Assembly (NCBI RefSeq): GCF_018131075.1
Contig: NZ_JAFCLS010000027.1
Span: 56,052-120,051 of the forward strand
Reading direction: 5' to 3'
Origin: Bradyrhizobium sp. JYMT SZCCT0428
GTDB taxonomy: Bacteria; Pseudomonadota; Alphaproteobacteria; Rhizobiales; Xanthobacteraceae
Length of the DNA stretch: 64,000 nucleotides
In this document: positions 51,396 through 59,428 of the stretch, one piece after another
Numbering within the stretch: position 1 is the stretch's first letter
Layout of the letters: every line of letters starts with the position of its first letter
Notes under the pieces: generated by a model
Database searches by the model: none
The model's input: the letters and a program-made list of their open reading frames with translations, nothing else
Told to the model about the DNA's origin: nothing
Made by a program: the position numbers and the translations under genes

Positions 51396-51923
51396 ATGAA
51401 CCCGACTGCCGCTCTTCCCATACCATCGGTCGGAGCCGGACTGTCTCGGTATCTAACCGAAATCAAAAAATTCCCTCTCCTCACGCCCGAGGAAGAATTT
51501 ACGTATGCCAAGCGCTGGCGCGAGCACGGTGATCGCGATGCTGCGTACCGTTTAGTGACAAGTCACTTGCGACTGGTTGCTCTGGTAGAGCTGACGTGCG
51601 CGGTGGCCATGCTCATTTCCAGTGGCCCAGACTGGACTAATCGGACAAAACGTTGGGCGGCGCGTGCGCCCGGCCTCGAAATCTTTACCCAAGCATTTGT
51701 CTTGCGTGACAAGTCCGGCTGGCAGATCACCGAAGCTGGCCGAGCTTTGCTTGCCTCGATCGAGGCTCCGCTACCAAAGATAGCTCCGGAAGAGCCGAGC
51801 GGAGCCGTTGTTTTACTTGTCCGACCTACGGCTGCACGACCTCCGCTCCAGCCCGCGGGTACGAAGCATCGCCGGATGCGTCACCGCCGGAGAGACGGCC
51901 GACGCCAGCACCTAGGTCAGTGA
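51396..51923 (+). pseudogene. chimeric remnant: N-terminus of heat-shock sigma factor RpoH joined to another protein fragment
   Basis: Residues 1-62 are a clear RpoH N-terminus (LSRYLTEIKKFPLLTPEEEFTYAKRWREHGDRDAAYRLVTSHLRLVA, conserved region 1.2 into 2.1). At about 51582 the sequence switches abruptly to VELTCAVAMLISSGPDW, then LEIFTQAFVLRDKSGWQITEAGRALLASIEAP. That is unrelated to sigma factors and resembles the tail of a small hypothetical. Regions 2.4 and 4 are missing, so it cannot be a sigma factor. The frame stays open over the junction and a GAGG site precedes the start, so a 175-residue fusion could still be made. Confidence 0.8.
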
Positions 51924-51999
51924 CATTGGGCCGAGCGGCCTTATTCTAAACCAATTTGATCACAACGCTGGGAGCCTCTCTGCACAGGGGGCTTCCCAC

Positions 52000-52470
52000 G
52001 TGATTAGAGCGGTCGCGCTTGGAGTGGTTTGCCTAGCTGCACTAGGTGCTATTGCTGCAGCTGCGAAGAAATCAGCGCCGCCGCCCGCGCCTGAAGTTGT
52101 CATGCCCGTAGTGGCTGGTAACAAAGCCGATCGAATGCCGCTTGTAATCAATCAGGACACGCCGGCTGCCTCTGAGAGTGTCGATGTTGTGTATGTTCAG
52201 CTTAGCGAACAAGGCCAAGCCGATTTGAAACCACCAGCTCCAAAGCAGGCTGCCATTTCCCCGCATCGCGGCATTACTCTTCGTCATTGGCACGATCCGC
52301 TTGATCTTAACGCCAAGGCCGCAAGCAATAGAGCCAAGATCACAAAGCAATCAAAGAAGCGCGCCGCTGATAAGCCTCCGAAGCAGGTTAGTGAGGTTAA
52401 GCGGTGTCGTTCTGACGGGCTGGATCCACTCCTAAGAAAGCTGAATTTATCACCCCCGTGTGATTCCTAA
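52000..52470 (+). CDS. exported basic protein, hypothetical
   Basis: The 156-residue protein starts with GTG and has a signal peptide (MIRAVALGVVCLAALGAIAAAAK). A linker with PPPAPEVVMPVVAGNKADRMPL follows, and then a Lys-rich C-terminal half (KASNRAKITKQSKKRAADKPPKQVSEVKRC). The N-terminal region is a pattern common in Bradyrhizobium hypotheticals. It may sit in the periplasm. It is convergent with a short gene 2 bp away. Confidence 0.65.
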   Translation: MIRAVALGVVCLAALGAIAAAAKKSAPPPAPEVVMPVVAGNKADRMPLVINQDTPAASESVDVVYVQLSEQGQADLKPPAPKQAAISPHRGITLRHWHDPLDLNAKAASNRAKITKQSKKRAADKPPKQVSEVKRCRSDGLDPLLRKLNLSPPCDS

Positions 52471-52472
52471 CG

Positions 52473-52613
52473 TCACTCCAGCGATCCGGCTCCATTGCGA
52501 TCAATGATCGCGACCGCCCGATCATTCCAGCCGATGCGGAAGTCAGTCATCAGTTTGAACCGCTTCGGGTCGGCCCACTTCGTTCGACGAAACTTGTAAA
52601 TATTGTTGGGCAT
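52473..52613 (-). CDS. short hypothetical protein
   Basis: A 46-residue frame, short of usual cut-offs, reads MPNNIYKFRRTKWADPKRFK, then LMTDFRIGWNDRAVAIIDRN and GAGSLE. It has a real-protein composition (mixed charged and aromatic, no low complexity). It ends 2 bp from the convergent gene's stop. The ribosome site is weak, so translation is uncertain. Confidence 0.45.
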   Translation of the reverse strand: MPNNIYKFRRTKWADPKRFKLMTDFRIGWNDRAVAIIDRNGAGSLE

Positions 52614-52719
52614 CCCGGCATCAATTTAGGAGGACGTTAGTTCGGGATAGAGTTTGCCGCGAGAACCGCCGGAATACATTTGGTCCAATGGCGGCCCGAA
52701 GGTTCTATTATATTTGAAC

Positions 52720-53079
52720 TCAGGCCATCGACGAGCTTTGCTCACGCCATGACAAGGGAAGGAGCTTTGGGATCTGCTTCAGCTGGACTGCATCGCCACG
52801 CAGAACGACCTCTAACGCGGCGGGCGCAAGGAACGCCAGTCTAAGTCCCTGCCGGATGACTTTCGGGTGGAGATTGGCAGCAGCAGCCAACTCTTCAACG
52901 GAAGTATAGCGGCCCTCCGACAGATCGCCGAGCCACGCGTGAGCCCGGACAATTGACTTCAAGAGCTTTTGGTCCGGTTTGTTCTCTGGAGCAAGCCGGA
53001 CTTGCGCGATCCCCTTCAACCTTGGCGTCCAGGGGATGTCGATCGGACCTCTTCTTTTGTGGACTTTCAGCAGCGTCAC
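52720..53079 (-). pseudogene. C-terminal fragment resembling a serine-recombinase tail
   Basis: The 119-codon frame contains APENKPDQKLLKSIVRAHAW, then LGDLSEGRYTSVEELAAAANLHPKVIRQGLRLAFLAPAALEVVLRGD. This is the small HTH-like tail found after the catalytic domain in many site-specific recombinases of this group. The catalytic part is missing and the first 20 codons run antisense into the helicase gene's truncated 5' region. It is probably a relic of an integrated element. Confidence 0.6.
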
Positions 53080-53115
53080 CCGAATCCGATCCGCCGCTCG
53101 ACGGCAGAGGCGATC

Positions 53116-55950
53116 ATGGAGCGGCTCCCTTTGCCGGCGAGTTGGTCGCGCATCAGCCTAAGCCTGAAGGTGCAAGCGTCGTATGCCGAGCGGGACCTCA
53201 AGGACCGCATGGAAGAATTGGGCTACGATCTCGACGAAGAGGCAGAATATCCGGGCACCGTGCTCTTTCACGGCGCGACATTCGAGATCTTCCCGGCCGG
53301 TGCTCTCGGGCCGTACCGGATCGAGCATTCCGGCGGTGCGATCCGCAGAATTGTTGCCGTCGACCCGAATGAGCATGACGTCATATCCGATTTCAAGGAG
53401 CTGATTATCGATCCTCCGATGTCCGAACGCCTCGCGCTGGGCGGCGACCGGGCGCAGCGGGCTACCTTCCTGGACTATTGCGATCGGGCACGGTGGTTCG
53501 CGGATGCAAAAGTTCCGGACCACGCTGACAGCTGGCTGAGTACGATCGAGGAGGCGGCCGGCCGCAGGGACTCGGAACGCGAGTATCTGGGGCGAGAGGA
53601 CTGGAAGAAGCTGAAGAAGCGCACGAGTGTGCTTCCTGGCAAGGCGGCGTTTGTGGCCACGCCCGACTTCTCGAAGGTCGCGGCACCGAGGAAAGCGCTT
53701 CGCGCGTTCGTGGCCCGTGCGGAACGCGCCGGATCTCGTTTGCTCTTCGTCGCCGCGGTCGAAGACGATCTGCGCGCGATGGAGCGCATGAGTGGGGTCA
53801 GGGCGGAGCGTTTCGCCAACTGGGACGAGGCGGTGGAGGCCAGAAGACGCGAGGGCGCGCTGTCGGCCGACTTTGACGCGGGCTTTTTCGCTCCCAGCAA
53901 GAAGCCAACCCTAGTTGTGACTGCGTCTGACGTGCTGGGTAGCCGGGCCCATCATCCGCAACCGATGGCCAAAGCCTGGACAGTTGCCTTCAATCACCCG
54001 GATATTCCCGAGCGCGGCGCGGCGGTCGTTCATCTCCAGCGTGGCCTGGCTTTGCTTGATAGTTTGCAGACCATCGACATGGGAAGCGGCACAAAGCGCG
54101 AGATGATCAGACTCGAATTCGCAGGCGATGATGCTGCACTTGTTCCTCCTGCCGATCTCGCCTTGATCTGGCCCTACGCCGCAGAGCCCGGCAAGCTCAC
54201 ATTAGACAAGGCCGATGGCAGCACGTGGTGGAACAGGCGTGGCGAGGCTGAGCAGGAAATCGAAGCAGCGGCCAAGCAGCTTGCGAAACACATCGCCCAA
54301 CGACGGCGCCGGCGTGCTCCCAAGCTGGTCGCGCCGGGGGCGGCCTATGAAAGGTTCGTCGCGCGTTTTCCCTGGTTCACGACGGTTGATCAGGCCAAGG
54401 CGATCCGGGACGTGCTGAACGATCTGGCGGCTGGTCACCCAATGGATCGGGTGGTCTGCGGTGATGTCGGCTTTGGCAAGACCGAGGTCGCCTTGCGGGC
54501 GGCGGCGGCTGTCGCGCTGTCAGGAAAACAGGTCGCTGTTGCGGTTCCGACTACCGTTCTAGCCAGACAGCATGTTGAGACGTTTCGCAAGCGGTTCGGC
54601 CCGCTCGGAATCGAGGTTGCGAATTTATCGCGGGCAGCATCGGCAGCGGAGATAAGGGATACCAAGGAAAAACTCCGTCGCGGCAAACTGAAAGTCGTCG
54701 TCGGCACGCAGGCTCTCGCCTCGGCTGACGTGAGGTTTGCCGACCTCGGGCTTGTCATCATCGATGAGGAGCAGCACTTTGGTGCGGCGGAGAAGGCGAA
54801 ACTTTCGGGTCTTGCGAAGGGCGTTCATACCCTTTGGATGAGCGCCACGCCGATACCGCGCACGCTGGCCGCGGGTCTTGCAGGTTTCAGGGACCTGAGC
54901 GTTATTGCTACGCCGCCGGTTCATCGGCTGCCGATCGTTACCAGGGTTGCTCCGCTATCGGACGCCGCGATCGCCGCGGCGTTGCTGCGTGAGCAGCGAC
55001 GCCACGGGCAGAGTTTTCTGATTTGCCCCCGTATCCAGGATCTGGAGCCGATGCTGGCAAGGGTCAAATCGACGGCGCCGGACCTTCGCATCGTATGTCT
55101 TCATGGCCGGTTGCCTGCCGAGGATATCGACGATCGAATGATGAGCTTCGTCGAAGGTGAAGCGGACGTGCTCCTCGCGACCAATATCGTGGAGAGCGGC
55201 CTCGACATTCCCCGGGCGAACACCATCGTCATCTGCTGGCCGGAGAAGTTTGGTCTGTCGCAGCTTCATCAGCTCAGGGGCCGCGTCGGACGGGGCGGCA
55301 CGCGTGCTTTCGCGTATTTGTTAAACGAGTCGAACTCCGAACAATCCGAGAAGCGTTTGGCTGTGCTGGAAGAGTTCAGCAAGCCCGGCGCCGGCTTTGC
55401 CATCAGCGAGCGTGATCTGGATCTCCGGGGCGCCGGAGACCTGTTCTCCAAACAGCAGTCTGGCCATCTGCAGGTATTCGGGCCCATGCTCTATAGCCAT
55501 CTTCTCAAGCGGGCGTCGGAGAAGGGCGCTGACGGTGGCGCCGATCTGTGGGTGCCTGATCTGAACCTGCCAATCGCCGACATGCTGCCTGCGGGCTACG
55601 TACAATCGGACGCTGTTCGCCTGGAAATCTATGGCCGTATTGCCAGATGCCGCACAGACGATGATCTCGAGGATTTGGAGGACGAAAGCGCACGGCGTTT
55701 CGGCAGGCTACCGCCGGAAGCGCGCGAGTTTTTCGCGGCCGCAAGACTCAGGCTCGATTGCAAGCGGCGCGGCATTATGAGGCTCGACGTCGGCCCCGAA
55801 GCTGTTGCGGCGACGTTCCTCCCTGGTCGGCTTCGAAAGTCGAGAGCGAAGTCGCTGGAGCGCGGTGGCGATCGCGTGGTCTATATCGGCAATCGCAGTG
55901 CGAAGCCCTTCGAGCGAATAAACGACTTCCTTGAGCTGTTGGACGAGTGA
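53116..55950 (+). CDS. Mfd-like transcription-repair helicase, 5'-truncated
   Basis: This 944-residue superfamily 2 helicase is related to transcription-repair coupling factor. It opens inside the UvrB-homology module (SLKVQASYAERDLKDRMEELGYDLDEE ... FEIFPAGALGPYRIEHSGG). It continues through the RNA polymerase-interaction region (FVARFPWFTTVDQAKAIRDVLNDL) and the motor domains with Walker A GDVGFGKTEVALRAA, the DEEQ box LVIIDEEQHFG, and motifs TLWMSATPIPRTLAAG and LATNIVESGLDIPRANT. The TRG-like LRGRVGRGG and the TRCF C-domain follow. The usual length is about 1,150, and the first roughly 150-200 residues are absent. ATG 53116 has AGAGGCG upstream. Homology to TAEAIMERLP starts just before it, where a recombinase relic begins on the other strand. 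Confidence 0.85.
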   Translation: MERLPLPASWSRISLSLKVQASYAERDLKDRMEELGYDLDEEAEYPGTVLFHGATFEIFPAGALGPYRIEHSGGAIRRIVAVDPNEHDVISDFKELIIDPPMSERLALGGDRAQRATFLDYCDRARWFADAKVPDHADSWLSTIEEAAGRRDSEREYLGREDWKKLKKRTSVLPGKAAFVATPDFSKVAAPRKALRAFVARAERAGSRLLFVAAVEDDLRAMERMSGVRAERFANWDEAVEARRREGALSADFDAGFFAPSKKPTLVVTASDVLGSRAHHPQPMAKAWTVAFNHPDIPERGAAVVHLQRGLALLDSLQTIDMGSGTKREMIRLEFAGDDAALVPPADLALIWPYAAEPGKLTLDKADGSTWWNRRGEAEQEIEAAAKQLAKHIAQRRRRRAPKLVAPGAAYERFVARFPWFTTVDQAKAIRDVLNDLAAGHPMDRVVCGDVGFGKTEVALRAAAAVALSGKQVAVAVPTTVLARQHVETFRKRFGPLGIEVANLSRAASAAEIRDTKEKLRRGKLKVVVGTQALASADVRFADLGLVIIDEEQHFGAAEKAKLSGLAKGVHTLWMSATPIPRTLAAGLAGFRDLSVIATPPVHRLPIVTRVAPLSDAAIAAALLREQRRHGQSFLICPRIQDLEPMLARVKSTAPDLRIVCLHGRLPAEDIDDRMMSFVEGEADVLLATNIVESGLDIPRANTIVICWPEKFGLSQLHQLRGRVGRGGTRAFAYLLNESNSEQSEKRLAVLEEFSKPGAGFAISERDLDLRGAGDLFSKQQSGHLQVFGPMLYSHLLKRASEKGADGGADLWVPDLNLPIADMLPAGYVQSDAVRLEIYGRIARCRTDDDLEDLEDESARRFGRLPPEAREFFAAARLRLDCKRRGIMRLDVGPEAVAATFLPGRLRKSRAKSLERGGDRVVYIGNRSAKPFERINDFLELLDE

Positions 55951-56157
55951 AGGTCAACCTTTCGAGCCCGATTGTTACGGTCTCCGGCGAGCGTCGTCTT
56001 TCGGATGAAATCAATCCGCTGACTTATGAGGTTTCGGCACAATGGAGTCAGTTCGATCACTGACAAGGAAAATAGACAAACCTTATCAGTCGTGAAGGGC
56101 CGCTTATGGCGCCAAGCGGTCATTCGGTCGAACATCCATGTCCGCTAGGTGAGAATA

Positions 56158-56291
56158 CCCGCAGTATGGCTGGAAGACGAAGCTCGTGTCGGCTAAACCG
56201 GTGTCGCCTCTATGAGTGCTTCGGAGATATCCAAGGGTGTGATCCGTTGAAGTTGAAGACCGGCGCTGGCAAGAAGGCCGGCAAACTCATC
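56158..56291 (-). repeat. 134-bp duplicated segment, copy B: O-methyltransferase 3' remnant
   Basis: Read on the minus strand it encodes DEFAGLLASAGLQLQRITPL then DISEALIEATPV and TAG. This is the last 32 codons of the O-methyltransferase at 30146-31195, with 3' flank. About 14 of 134 bases differ. The rest of the gene is absent. Confidence 0.85.
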
Positions 56292-56358
56292 CGATCAGCA
56301 AGCCGCCCCCGATCACGAAAACAACGAAAGCGGCAAGGCGCATCATGGATGACATCAT
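56287..56358 (-). pseudogene. N-terminal remnant of a tspO-like gene fused to the methyltransferase remnant
   Basis: On the minus strand ATG ATG TCA TCC ATG ATG opens MMSSMMRLAAFVVFVIGGGL then LIG and TGA. This matches the start of TspO proteins (compare GGGLIIGFATAPG of the intact gene at 47807). The frame ends exactly where the duplicated methyltransferase tail begins. A TGATCC-N16-CGTT promoter stands about 100 bp upstream, pointing at it. The TspO identity rests on about 19 residues. Confidence 0.5.
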
Positions 56359-56454
56359 TCGCTTTTCGGCAACGCGGCGCAGCGCGCATCCAGTGAAACA
56401 TCGTATCACAGCGTCTCCAACAGACCGTCCGCCACGACGTAACTCGCACTTGTA

Positions 56455-56482
56455 GAAACGTTGTTCGATGCCTGACGGATCA
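56455..56482 (-). promoter_or_regulatory. RpoE(ECF11)-type promoter, minus strand
   Basis: TGATCC (56482-56477), 16 bp, CGTTTC (56460-56455). It points at the tspO-like remnant. Confidence 0.75.
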
Positions 56483-56519
56483 CCAGCGCGCGTTCGCTAA
56501 TAAAAGATTCATGCCGACG

Positions 56520-56547
56520 TGATCCGGCCCGCGACAGGCGTCGTTAC
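56520..56547 (+). promoter_or_regulatory. RpoE(ECF11)-type promoter of the fasciclin gene
   Basis: TGATCC (56520-56525), 16 bp, CGTTAC (56542-56547). The predicted transcript start is about 80 bp before the fasciclin ATG. Confidence 0.8.
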
Positions 56548-56635
56548 ATGTCAGATGCAACAAATGGTGGGTAGGTTTTTCTCAGTTCAGGAATACGGCC
56601 TCCTCGCAATCCCCAAACATGAATGGAGTACAAAG

Positions 56636-57181
56636 ATGAATTCTCGCTTGCTTTTTTCCGTCGCGACACTCTCGCTCGCCGCATTTGGGTCGGCAACGCT
56701 CTCTCAAGCGAAGGACAAGACGGTGATGGTCGGCGGTGCTGCGATGTATCCGTCGAAGAGCATCGTTGCGAATGCGGTCAATTCGAAGGATCACACCACC
56801 CTCGTCGCGGCCGTCAAGGCCGCTGGACTGGTGGATACCCTGTCGAGCACGGGCCCTTTCACCGTATTTGCTCCCACCAACGCCGCGTTCGCCAAATTGC
56901 CCAAGGGCACGGTGGATACGCTCGTGAAACCGGAAAGCAAGGCGACGCTCACGAAGATACTTACGTACCACGTGGTACCGGGCAAGGTGAACGCGGCGCA
57001 ATTGTTAGACGGGCAGAAGCTGACGACGGTCGAGGGCGAACAACTTACCGTTAAGAAATCCGGCGGCGCGGTCATGATAGTGGACGCGAAGGGTGGCTCC
57101 GCCACCGTCACAATTGCCGACGTCAACCAGTCGAACGGCGTGATCCATGTGGTCAACAACGTTTTGATGCCTGCAAGCTAG
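56636..57181 (+). CDS. secreted fasciclin (FAS1) domain protein under an RpoE-type promoter
   Basis: The 181-residue protein starts with a signal peptide (MNSRLLFSVATLSLAAFGSATLSQA) and has a FAS1 domain. It shows GPFTVFAPTNAAFAKLPKGTVDTLVKPESKATLTKILTYHVVPGKV and the terminal NGVIHVVNNVLMPAS. Before the domain it has a VMVGGAAMYPSKSIVANAV segment as in MPB70-like secreted FAS1 proteins. ATG 56636 has GGAG upstream. The TGATCC-N16-CGTT promoter ties it to the RpoE-ChrR regulon that begins 4 kb downstream. It is a paralog of 48441-48944. Confidence 0.9.
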   Translation: MNSRLLFSVATLSLAAFGSATLSQAKDKTVMVGGAAMYPSKSIVANAVNSKDHTTLVAAVKAAGLVDTLSSTGPFTVFAPTNAAFAKLPKGTVDTLVKPESKATLTKILTYHVVPGKVNAAQLLDGQKLTTVEGEQLTVKKSGGAVMIVDAKGGSATVTIADVNQSNGVIHVVNNVLMPAS

Positions 57182-57197
57182 GCCTAGCTTCGTTAAT

Positions 57198-57227
57198 GCC
57201 GCGCCGGTACGACAGTTTCGGCGCGGC
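57198..57227 (+). terminator. GC-rich hairpin after the fasciclin gene
   Basis: A perfect 9-bp stem (GCCGCGCCG with CGGCGCGGC, 12-nt loop) lies 17 bp after the stop. The following TCCGTT is T-poor, so it may act as an RNA stabiliser as well as a terminator. Confidence 0.45.
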
Positions 57228-57378
57228 TCCGTTAAGGCGTTTTGCAGCGCTTCCTGCGTCTTCGCGTGAAGGCATCCATTGGCTCCAGGCAGTCAATTGC
57301 TAATATTTCTCAGGGTTCGAAGAACATTGTCCAAAATACGCCTTCGCCTGAAGTCATCGTGGCACGAGAATTCGTTGC

Positions 57379-58638
57379 TTATGCTGAAGCGCCTCGTTGA
57401 GTGGTGGGCTGGGGCTCAATCTTATAGAGCCCGACATTCAGAATGCCGATTTCAAAGCCCAGGCGGCAGTAGGCCAGATAGTACTCCCACATCCGCTTGA
57501 AGCGATCATCGAAACCGAGCGCCTTGATGAAGGGCCAGGCTTCCAGAAAGCGGCGATGCCAGTCAGCGAGCGTGAGCGCGTAGCTTTCGCCGAAGAATTC
57601 CGATGACGTCAACCGCAATCCGGACTTGGCGACTAATTGCCCGATGATCTCCTTGGTCGGCAGCATGCCGCCCGGAAAAATATAGCGTTGAATGAAATCC
57701 GGTCGCCGACGATAGCTTTCGAACCGGCACTGGTCGATCGTGATCACCTGCAGCACTGCGACGCCCTGCGGATTAAGCCGCTCCCGCAGATTTGCAAAGA
57801 AAGTGGGCCAATAGGCTTCGCCGACGGCTTCCAGCATCTCGACCGATACGACGCGATCGTAGGTTCTGCTTTCGTCGCGATAATCCTGCAGCTTGAGGTC
57901 GGATTTTCCTGCGTAACCGCGCTCGGCCAGCTGCTGTCGCGCATAGGAAAGTTGCTCGTTTGATAGCGTCAATCCCGTCACGTGGCAGTCGGCGCACTGG
58001 ATCATATGCCCGGCCAACCCGCCCCAGCCGCAGCCGATCTCGAGCACTCGTTCGCCACCGTTGAGTTCAAGTAATTCGGTCACGCGGTCGAGCTTGTTGC
58101 GCTGGGCTTGATCAAGGGTTTCGGCCGGCGACGAATAGATCGCGGACGAATAAGTCATGCTGGGATCAAGCCACAACCTGTAAAAATCGTTGCCCAGATC
58201 GTAGTGGGCGGCGATGTTGCGCCGGCTGCCGCGTCTGGTATTGCGGTTCAGCGCATGGCGAAACTTGGTCACGGGTTGAGGTGGCCTCAGTCCCTCGAAC
58301 GACGCCGCGTCGGTCGAACGACGCGCCACCGCGCTTAGGAATGAATGCAAGTTCGGCGTCGACCATTCGCCCGCAAGGTATCCCTCGGCGAAACCGAGGT
58401 CGCCGCTGGTCAGCAGGCGGAGCACGCATTTCCAGCTATGGATCGTTAAATGGGTCTGTTCGCCGGTTCGCTTGCCGCCGATCAGAAATCGTCGGCCGGC
58501 GGGCGTGTGCACCAGAATCTCACCGCAATCGATCTTGCGAAGCATGCGCTGCATGAACGAGTTCAGCGACGTACGGGTTGTCGGCGTGGTTGCAGCATCG
58601 ACCGATGCAGCCGCGGTATGTTGGCTTTCAAGCGACAT
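57379..58638 (-). CDS. cfa: cyclopropane-fatty-acid synthase family lipid methyltransferase
   Basis: The 419-residue enzyme transfers a methyl or methylene group from SAM to the double bond of phospholipid acyl chains. It shows RRNIAAHYDLGNDFYRLWLDPSMTYSSAIY, the SAM loop GERVLEIGCGWGGLAGHM, and YDRVVSVEMLEAVGEAYWPTFF. FIQRYIFPGGMLPTKEII follows with the C-terminal helices. In Rhodobacter a member of this family in the RpoE regulon takes part in furan or modified fatty-acid formation and singlet-oxygen response (established). Whether this one does so is inference. ATG 58638 (GGAAG upstream) overlaps the DUF1365 stop, so they are coupled. Confidence 0.92.
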   Translation of the reverse strand: MSLESQHTAAASVDAATTPTTRTSLNSFMQRMLRKIDCGEILVHTPAGRRFLIGGKRTGEQTHLTIHSWKCVLRLLTSGDLGFAEGYLAGEWSTPNLHSFLSAVARRSTDAASFEGLRPPQPVTKFRHALNRNTRRGSRRNIAAHYDLGNDFYRLWLDPSMTYSSAIYSSPAETLDQAQRNKLDRVTELLELNGGERVLEIGCGWGGLAGHMIQCADCHVTGLTLSNEQLSYARQQLAERGYAGKSDLKLQDYRDESRTYDRVVSVEMLEAVGEAYWPTFFANLRERLNPQGVAVLQVITIDQCRFESYRRRPDFIQRYIFPGGMLPTKEIIGQLVAKSGLRLTSSEFFGESYALTLADWHRRFLEAWPFIKALGFDDRFKRMWEYYLAYCRLGFEIGILNVGLYKIEPQPTTQRGASA

Positions 58639-59428
58639 GGGACTTCCGGTGTTGTGATATGCTGTCCGCAACAGTGATACGTCGCGCTGGCGGGGGAGGC
58701 CGGTTGCGCAATCGCATCCCCTTCAGCCACAGACGTAATGCTTCCCAGTGAATAGCCAGCGTGACTTTGGCTGTTATCAGCGGAACCGCAAAAAAGAGCC
58801 GGAGCAGCGCGCCGTCGCTTAGTTCGCGGCGCGCGCCGACAAGACAGGCGTTGAGCACGCGCTGACCGCCTTTGCTGGCGTTGATACCGATCGCGATGCG
58901 TTCCGCAGGTGCGGACAGCCGAAAATCGTAGACCAGCTCCATATCCATGAACGGAGATACGTGGAACGCCTTGCTGCAAGTTTGCCGGATAGTGCCGGTT
59001 CTCGACTCAACCGCACTGACGTAGGAATGACGCTCGCCGAACGTGTTGTGAACTTCATAAACGATGGCGGCGAGCTCCCCGTCGGTTCGATGGCAGAAAT
59101 AGATGCTGATCGGGTTGAAGCTGTAGCCGAGCGTCCGCGGCATACAGAGCAGGCTGATCGGTCCGCCTGCGATGTCGATTTCAGCTTGTGCAAGTATCCG
59201 CTCGGCCTGGTTGCGCAACGGCGTCGCGCTGCCGTCGCCATGATCGGCATCATGCACGGCGAAAAGGTTGAACCGGTTGCGCGACAGCAACCGGAGCCGC
59301 GCTGCCAATAGCGGCAGCTCGTCGAGGTCGATCAACAGCCAGAACGCGCGGTAGCGAAACTGATGCGCCACGGGCCGCAACCGCCGGTGCATCACCGCGC
59401 CGGTATAGAGCGCCGATTCAAATGTCAT
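58628..59428 (-). CDS. DUF1365 family protein
   Basis: The 266-residue protein opens with SALYTGAVMHRRLRPVAHQFRYRAFWLLIDLDELP. It has the family core LLCMPRTLGYSFNPISIYFCHRTDGELAAIVYEVHNTFGERHSYV and KAFHVSPFMDMELVYDF. A hydrophobic segment lies near 205-225. DUF1365 genes almost always sit between an FAD amine oxidase-like gene and a cfa-like gene, as here, so a role in the same lipid modification is likely though unproven. Its ATG overlaps the oxidase stop by 4 bp (ATGA). Confidence 0.92.
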   Translation of the reverse strand: MTFESALYTGAVMHRRLRPVAHQFRYRAFWLLIDLDELPLLAARLRLLSRNRFNLFAVHDADHGDGSATPLRNQAERILAQAEIDIAGGPISLLCMPRTLGYSFNPISIYFCHRTDGELAAIVYEVHNTFGERHSYVSAVESRTGTIRQTCSKAFHVSPFMDMELVYDFRLSAPAERIAIGINASKGGQRVLNACLVGARRELSDGALLRLFFAVPLITAKVTLAIHWEALRLWLKGMRLRNRPPPPARRITVADSISQHRKSHVA

